In this document: in pieces, positions 58,604 through 64,000 of the stretch
How positions within the stretch are numbered: position 1 is the stretch's first letter
Layout of the letters: each line of letters opens with the position of its first letter
Made by a program: the position numbers and the translations under genes
Notes under the pieces: generated by a model
What the model was told of the DNA's origin: nothing
The model's input: the letters and a program-made list of their open reading frames with translations, nothing else
Database searches by the model: none
Origin: Podarcis raffonei
Lineage: Eukaryota; Chordata; Lepidosauria; Squamata; Lacertidae
Reading direction: 5' to 3'
Assembly (NCBI RefSeq): GCF_027172205.1
Contig: NC_070614.1
Location: 33,842,001 to 33,906,000, forward strand
DNA length: 64,000 nucleotides

Positions 58604-58950
58604 AGTTAAAGGTAAAGATAAATGGACCCCTGACTATTAGGTCCAGTCGTGACCGACTCGGGGGTTGTGGCGCTAATCTCGCTTTATCGGCCGAGGGAGC
58701 TGGCGTACAGCTTCCGGGTCATGTGGCCAGCATGACTAAGCCGCTTCTGGCGAACCAGAGAAGCATACGGAAAGCCGTTTTACTTTCCCGCCGGAGCGGT
58801 ACCTATTTATCTACTTGCACTTTGACGTGCTTTCGAATTGCTAGGTTAGCAGGAGCAGGGACCGACCAATGGGAGCTCATCTCGCTGCAGGAATTCGGAC
58901 CGCCAACCTTCTGATCGGCAAGTCCTAGGCTTTGTGGTTTAACCCACAGT
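58604..58950 (-). mobile_element. Sauria SINE in duplication unit 1
   Basis: In minus sense: head with GGTTTAACCACAAAGCC region and a B-box relative (GGTCCGAATTC, two changes from GGTTCGAATCC), Sauria body AAGTAGATAAATAGGTACCG, and 3' end in GGGGTCCATTTATCTTTACC. The matching spot in unit 2 (about 60705-60730, GGAGTTAATGTACAC) has no SINE, so it inserted after the duplication or only in one copy. Confidence 0.85.
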
Positions 58951-59394
58951 GCCAACATGTATTAGGAGCACTGTGCTGAAGATTTAAATGCATCTTACCA
59001 ACACACACCGCAGCTTGTGGAGAGGGAGGCATTTTCTAAATAGGAAAAGTGGTGGAAATGTGGTGGGCGGGCTCATCAATGAAGTTGGAAGGCAGAGCGA
59101 GTCTTACTTTGAGAGTTGACAACCCAGCAAGTCACTGTGTTTGCCTTAGTGTTTAGCACCAGGTGATTATAATACTGTTTACTCTATGAATTTGAGATCT
59201 TCTGGGTTTCTTCTAATCTGCAGCCTTTATAGCCCATATTTCTTTACCATGTAATGCAAATATTAGTGTATTTGAAGAGCTATTACTATTGCAGGACATT
59301 AGTGGGGGGCTCCTTAGACTGTATGGATGGAAGGTGGCCTACTCTTGATTGTTACACTCCCTTTGAAGGAAATTGTACACAACCTGGGAATAAT

Positions 59395-59865
59395 TATCGA
59401 TTCATTGCTCTCACTTGAAGCTCAGGTGGCCTTGGTGGCCCAGTTGTGCTCCTATCTGGACAAGTAAGGCCTAATGTAATTTGTCTATGTTTTGGTAACT
59501 TGTAAGTTAGATTATTGCAAAGTGTTATATGTGGGGCTGCCTCTGAAGATGGTTTGGAAACTACAGCTGGTGTAGTCACGAGGAATGCCACTCCCCAAAT
59601 GAACTGACCCAGACTGTGTGCTCATCATCTGAGGCCCTTCTTCCTGTGCCTGCTCCACAAGAGGTCCAGAGGGTGGCAACAGAGAACAGGCCTTATCAGT
59701 CGTGATTCTCTATTTGTAGAGTGCTCTCCCCAGAGTGGCTCACCTGGTACCGTCATTATATATCTTTAGGCACCAGGCAAAATCCTATATAACCAGGCCA
59801 TGCAATATTTGGCTAAATCCTCTAAGCCCTTATTCTTAGAGTATAAGTTGCATAAGTCTGATCAA
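59395..59865 (+). repeat. L2/CR1-type LINE 3' region, unit 1 copy
   Basis: Carries TTGCAAAGTGTTATATGTGG, GGGGCTGCCTCTGAAGATGG and TCATCATCTGAGGCCCTTCT with ACAAGAGGTCCAGAGGGTGG, the end of the LINE coding region. The homologous copy in unit 2 is at 61262-61745, so the LINE predates the duplication. A segment between the two phrases is missing here relative to unit 2. Confidence 0.7.
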
Positions 59866-60117
59866 GATTTGTTTTAGGTTCATGGGTTTCAAAATGACTT
59901 GTTCTAAATAATTCAGGTTTATGGCAACATTTATATATATAAGCAAATATTGCTTCAGATTGCAAGGGTGTTGTTTTCATGTTTTGTTTTTAGGTTTAAA
60001 AGAGAGGGCCAAAGAAAATTGAAATAGAACAAATTTACCAATAAAAAAAATTCATAAACACCCAAACAACCAAATATCCATTGGTTGTGCAGACTAGAGC
60101 AAAACACACCCGCACAT

Positions 60118-60313
60118 TCATCCAGCCTTTCGTCTTATAAGCTGTTCCTTATCATTCAGTTCAGGCCTTAAAACAATGATATAGCATTTAGGGGAAAAGA
60201 TGCACCCCAGCATCGGAGGCTAAGATAGAAAAGATCTCCACAGCTACCATGTATTTTCCTTTAGTGCTCAGGTAGGAAGGAATAAAGGATAACCAAACAC
60301 TGCAAAAGACGAC
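60118..60313 (-). pseudogene. V2R exon 6 relic (last ~65 codons), duplicate of gene H end
   Basis: Read leftward: [20 protein letters not shown], then [12 protein letters not shown], after which a short internal deletion relative to gene H (lost bases around the ASSAGVLGC codons) puts the rest out of frame. The tail still aligns to the [20 protein letters not shown] coding end and the stop of gene H at the DNA level. Nothing 5' of it is present. The piece and its 3' flank are nearly identical to 62070-62260, so it is a young by-product of the local tandem duplication. Confidence 0.85.
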
Positions 60314-60393
60314 ATTCTTTCCACAGAAAACTCCCTTATTTCAATGTCACCAGTTGCAATGACTGATTTAAATGTCCATTCAGAACTCTGAAG

Positions 60394-62270
60394 GATAAAT
60401 AGCACTGATCCCTAGCAGTACTTATAAATTCTAATGGCTATATTGACTAAATAGATACTTTCTTTATTTTTCCCTGTTCAAATTGCAAATTGCACATCAT
60501 GCAACGTAATTAATTATAATCATTGCTGTAATGACAGGGGGAAATAATTGCGAAGTCAAGTTTGGTGTTCCTCTGTGTAATTGCAGAAGGTAACTTGTTT
60601 GTTACATCTGAAGATTCCCCCCTGCCTTCTACCTAGTTGAATATCAAAGGATGTTTTGGCTTTGATGAGGAAGACAGCAAGGTTTCAGATGTACAAAATC
60701 ATAGTATGGAGTTAATGTACACTTAAACATGTTTTAGGAGCACTGTGCTGAAGATTTGAAGACAACTTAATAGCACATACTGCAGGTTGTGGGAGGGGGG
60801 CACTTTCTAAAGAGGGAATGTGGCAGAAATGTGGTGGAAGGGCTCATCAATGAAGTTGGAGGGCAGAGTGATTCCTTTACTTTTAGAAGAGCAAAGCCTA
60901 ATTGGCAGCAATCTGGCTGCTGAGTCCTTTCAATCTGTAGCCTCAAATCCCTCATTCACCACTTGTGTCTTTTCTTGCTTTTGAATGCCAGAACAAGAAC
61001 CCCTTAGCCTTTGGCAAGACAAATAGGGCATTGATGCGGGGTCTGCAGAAGGTTGCCTCTGCCAGCAACTTCTGAAGGGTTTTGCTTGTTCCTGTTATTA
61101 CCATAATTTATTATCTGTCCTTCACTCTAAGGTCCCAGGGGTGGTTTACAACAATTGAAGCAGTATTTAAACTTAACATTTAATAAATATGGGTGTAACA
61201 GAAATGGGCATCAAGTGCCAAAAGCCAGGGCAAATAGGTGACACTGTCACTGTTGAGATCTTCCGTCTATGCTCTGTAACTTGTAGGTTAGATTATGGCA
61301 ATGTGTTATATGTGGGGCTGCCTCTGAAGATGGTTTGGAAACTAAACCTGTTCTAGAATTCAGTGGCCAGGTTGCTCACTGGTGCAATAAAGTTTGAGCA
61401 TATAACACCAATCCTGGCACAACTGCCCTGGCTGCCCATTGGTTTCCAGGACAAATAAAAGTGCTGGTTTTGAACTATAAAGTCTTCAGTTGCTCAGGAC
61501 CACAATGCTACAAGGACTGCCTCTCCATAAATGTACCGACCAAGACCGTGTGCTCATCATCTGAGGCCCTTCTTCCTGTGCCTGCTCCACAAGAGGTCCA
61601 GAATGTGGCAACATGAGAACAGGCCTTTTCTGCAGTGGTTCCCAGATTGTGGAGTGCTCCCCCCAGGGTGTCTTACCTGGTACTGTCATTATATATCTTT
61701 AGGCACCAGGCAAACTTTTCCTGCATAACCAGGCCATGCACATTCATTGTTTGACTAAATTCTCTAAGCCCCTACTCTTAGAGTATAAGTTGCACAACTC
61801 TAATCAAGATGTGTTTTAGGTTCATGGGTTTCAAGATGACTTGCTCTAAATAATTCAGGTTTATGGCCACATGTATATACATAAGGAGATCTTGCTACAG
61901 AGTGCAAAGGTTTTGTTTTTTAGGAAAGAGAGTGTGCATATGTTTAAAAGATAGAGAGGTCCAAAGAAAATTGAAATAGAACAAATTTACCAATAAAAAA
62001 ATTCATAAACACCCAAAAAACCCAAATATCCATTGGTTGTGCAGACTAGAGCAAAACACACCCACACATTCATCCAGCCTTTCGTCTTATCAGCTGTTCC
62101 TTATCGTTCAATTCAGGCCTTAAAACAATGATATAACATTTAGGGGAAAAGATGCACCCTAGCACCCCAGCACTGGAGGCTAAGATGGAAAAGATCTCCA
62201 CAGCTACCATGTATTTTCCTTTAGTGCTTAGGTAGGAGGGAATAAAGGATAACCAAACACTGCAAAAGAC
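60394..62270. repeat. Tandem duplication, unit 2 (without the insertions)
   Basis: Matches unit 1 from ATAAATAGCACTGAT onward: the AATTAATTATAATCATTG target block (60507-60525), TGACAGGGGGAAATAATTG, TTCCTCTGTGTAATTGCAG (60568), the LINE piece and the exon 6 tail with its flank. It serves as the empty-site reference for the LTR, Copia and SINE insertions in unit 1. An extra stretch of about 350 bp (60890-61250) has no clear counterpart in unit 1. Confidence 0.75.
61262..61745 (+). repeat. L2/CR1-type LINE 3' region, unit 2 copy
   Basis: Longer than the unit 1 copy: TTAGATTATGGCAATGTGTT, then CCAATCCTGGCACAACTGCC and TCATCATCTGAGGCCCTTCT, as in the conserved end of the squamate LINE coding region. 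Confidence 0.75.
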
Positions 62271-63995
62271 CAACATGCTGAAAGTGATGAACTTGGCTTC
62301 ATTGAAACTGTCAGGCAACTTCCTGGCAAGGAAAGCCACACTGAAACTGGCAATAGCCAGAAAGCCCATGTAACCCAGGACACAGTAAAACATAGTTACA
62401 GAACCCTCATTGCATTCTAGAACAATTTCTCCATAAATTGAGTGCTTATCGACATCTGGGAATGGGGGAGAAAATGCCAACCACATAATACAAATGGTTA
62501 CTTGAATAAAGGAGCAGGAAATCACAATGGAGTTGGCCAGCCTCTTCCCCACCCATTTCCTCATCCTGGATCCTGGTTTGGTGGCCATGAAAGCCAGAAT
62601 CACTGTGATCGTTTTTGCCAGCACACAAGAAACAGCCACTGAGAAGATGATGCCAAAAACAGGTTGTCGCAGAAGACATGTCACCTTCTGAGGCTGTCCA
62701 ATGAATAGCAATGCACAAAAGAAGCAGAGCAGGAGGGAGAGGAGGAGCATGTAGGTGAGGTCCCGGTTGTTGGCTTTGACAATGGGAGTGTTGTGGTGCT
62801 TCAGAAACGTCCCTAGCACCAGAGCTGCGATGATTGAAGAGGAAAGCGAAAAACAGGCTAAACTGATCCCCAAAGGTTCTTCATAAGACAAGAAGCTTAT
62901 TTCCTTCAGAATACATATATCCTGGTTTTTGTTGGGATAGTATTCATCTGGACATTTAAAACAGTCATTCATATCTGAAGAAGAAGCAATGGGTTATGAG
63001 GTTAATATTGGTGTCCTAAACCATACAATCCATGCTAATCTTGCATAGATTAAAGTTTATGTAGTCCTGTCATCCCAACAGACTCTAAGCAATTATTTAT
63101 CTATGAGAATTGGGCATTTTTGAATATATACAACAAAACCTCAAATGTAGTGCTTTACCAAGGACAATGTTACACGAGGTCCTGATTTTCCTCTGCCAAG
63201 GCAGTTCATCATGAAGGTTCAAGACATTTCAATAAAGCATTCTGCTCTTTTTTATTTTGCTTTACTCTTTATGCCATTAAAACAAAATCTTAATCAAAGG
63301 TGAATGAAAATGTAAACTTTCTTCTCAACTACTACATTGTGCTCTCTCTGTCTCCCTCCAGCAGCTGGAGGAGAAAAGGACAGAGGGTGAAGAAGGTGTG
63401 AAGGCCGCTCCCTGCAAGGCCCTTTCCACCTGGCCTAGGAGGTTGGTCCCACATTCACCCAGCCCTACTATGTTAAATATGTATTCCGTAGTTGACCTCC
63501 TTTGAAATGTTTTCTTTGAAACCATTAAGATAATATTTTAGTTTTATGTTATGTTTCTTTGACTTCATACTCTATAGTCAACTTTATTCAGATTGTTTTA
63601 TTTATGTTTTAATGATTCAATATGCTGTAAAACGCTTTGAGATATTTCTCAAAAATACAAAGCTGTAGGGAAATTTTTAAGAAAAGGAAAAGGAGAAAAG
63701 AAAGAGACCTTTGGGTATAGGGCGGTATATAAATTCAATAAATAAATCTTTCTTCTTTTTTAAAAGAATAAAACTGGTAACCATATTGTATGCATATATT
63801 TATGCTTATTCCCATTCCTCTGGATTACTGGCCATCTGCTTCCTATTTCTGTATGTGATATTGCTTACCCATCTGGTCTGAAATCTTCTCTTCTGGACAG
63901 GGAGTGCAATCGTAGCAACAAAATGGCTCCCCCTCCTTCATTTTCTTGCTTGAGCCAGGACTGCAACTCTCACTGCATACAGAAATAGGCCTTGC
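62070..63995 (-). CDS. Vomeronasal type-2 receptor, gene H, exons 5 and 6 (runs off right edge)
   Basis: Exon 5 is 63869-63995 (127 nt) and exon 6 is 62070-62974 (905 nt), with GT/AG borders and the same phase as in the complete genes. Exon 5 gives the cysteine-rich linker ([14 protein letters not shown], then [16 protein letters not shown]). Exon 6 starts [18 protein letters not shown], completes the linker, and encodes seven hydrophobic segments with [32 protein letters not shown] and the end [15 protein letters not shown]. Both exons are open. Exons 1-4 lie beyond position 64000, so completeness is unknown. Intron 5 is about 0.9 kb and contains a LINE tail. Confidence 0.88.
63700..63752 (+). 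repeat. LINE 3' tail
   Basis: GGGCGGTATATAAATTCAAT followed by AATAAATAAAT is a frequent squamate L2/CR1 3' terminus. It lies in intron 5 of gene H. Confidence 0.55.
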
Positions 63996-64000
63996 CTAAC

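Larger units (their letters stand above)
53950..60313. repeat. Tandem duplication, unit 1 (enlarged by later insertions)
   Basis: Aligned with unit 2 at 60394-62270, this unit begins in the flank just upstream of gene F exon 1 (ATAAATACCACTAAC versus ATAAATAGCACTGAT) and ends inside a V2R exon 6 tail. It contains three insertions that unit 2 lacks: the LTR at 54070-54899, the Copia element at 54955-58457 and the SINE at about 58604-58950. Without these, the units share the same order of blocks, including the LINE piece and the exon 6 tail. Confidence 0.75.

Overview
The window comes from a squamate reptile (lizard or snake). Four things point there: a tandem array of vomeronasal type-2 receptor (V2R) genes with the six-exon V2R layout; tRNA-derived SINEs of the Sauria type; a BovB (RTE) LINE tail with reptile L1 and L2/CR1 pieces; and low GC with many simple repeats. 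The Sauria SINE sequences look lacertid-like to me, but that is recall and no species can be fixed.

All V2R genes lie on the minus strand, head to tail, so each gene's exon 1 is at its right end and its seven-transmembrane exon 6 at its left end. From left to right: exon 1 of a gene that runs off the left edge (1770-1987); complete gene A (5507-19641, 862 aa); complete gene B (21368-31314, 876 aa); complete gene D (35261-42463, 878 aa); complete gene F (46794-53905, 879 aa); and exons 6 and 5 of gene H (62070-63995), which runs off the right edge. I placed every exon boundary on a GT/AG pair. The phases agree in all four complete genes: exon 1 ends after 2 nt of a codon, exon 2 is always 292 nt, exons 3 and 4 are whole codons, exon 5 is always 127 nt. 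I see no stop or frameshift in them. Each should encode a signal peptide, a Venus-flytrap ligand domain (exons 1-4), a cysteine-rich linker (exon 5 and the start of exon 6) and the 7TM domain (exon 6).

Four of the five spacers between these genes hold a broken piece of another V2R exon 6 (near 4.3-4.6, 32.9-35.1, 45.4-46.1 and 60.1-60.3 kb), so the array has gained and lost genes repeatedly. The relic at 33-35 kb is split by a 5'-truncated LINE, which in turn carries an old LTR. The spacer upstream of gene F is the most disturbed: a solo LTR sits about 165 bp before the F start codon in an AT-rich block resembling one found upstream of the other genes; a small Copia-type LTR retrotransposon with matching 472-bp LTRs lies 55 bp further out; and a Sauria SINE follows. 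The neighbouring copy of the same duplicated segment (60.4-62.3 kb) lacks all three, which orders the events.

The rest is introns and spacers with LINE, SINE, TA-flanked MITE, LTR and microsatellite sequence. I found no CRISPR, rRNA or functional tRNA gene. The receptors are expected to act one per sensory neuron in the vomeronasal epithelium, detecting peptide or protein cues. That role is family knowledge, not something the sequence shows.
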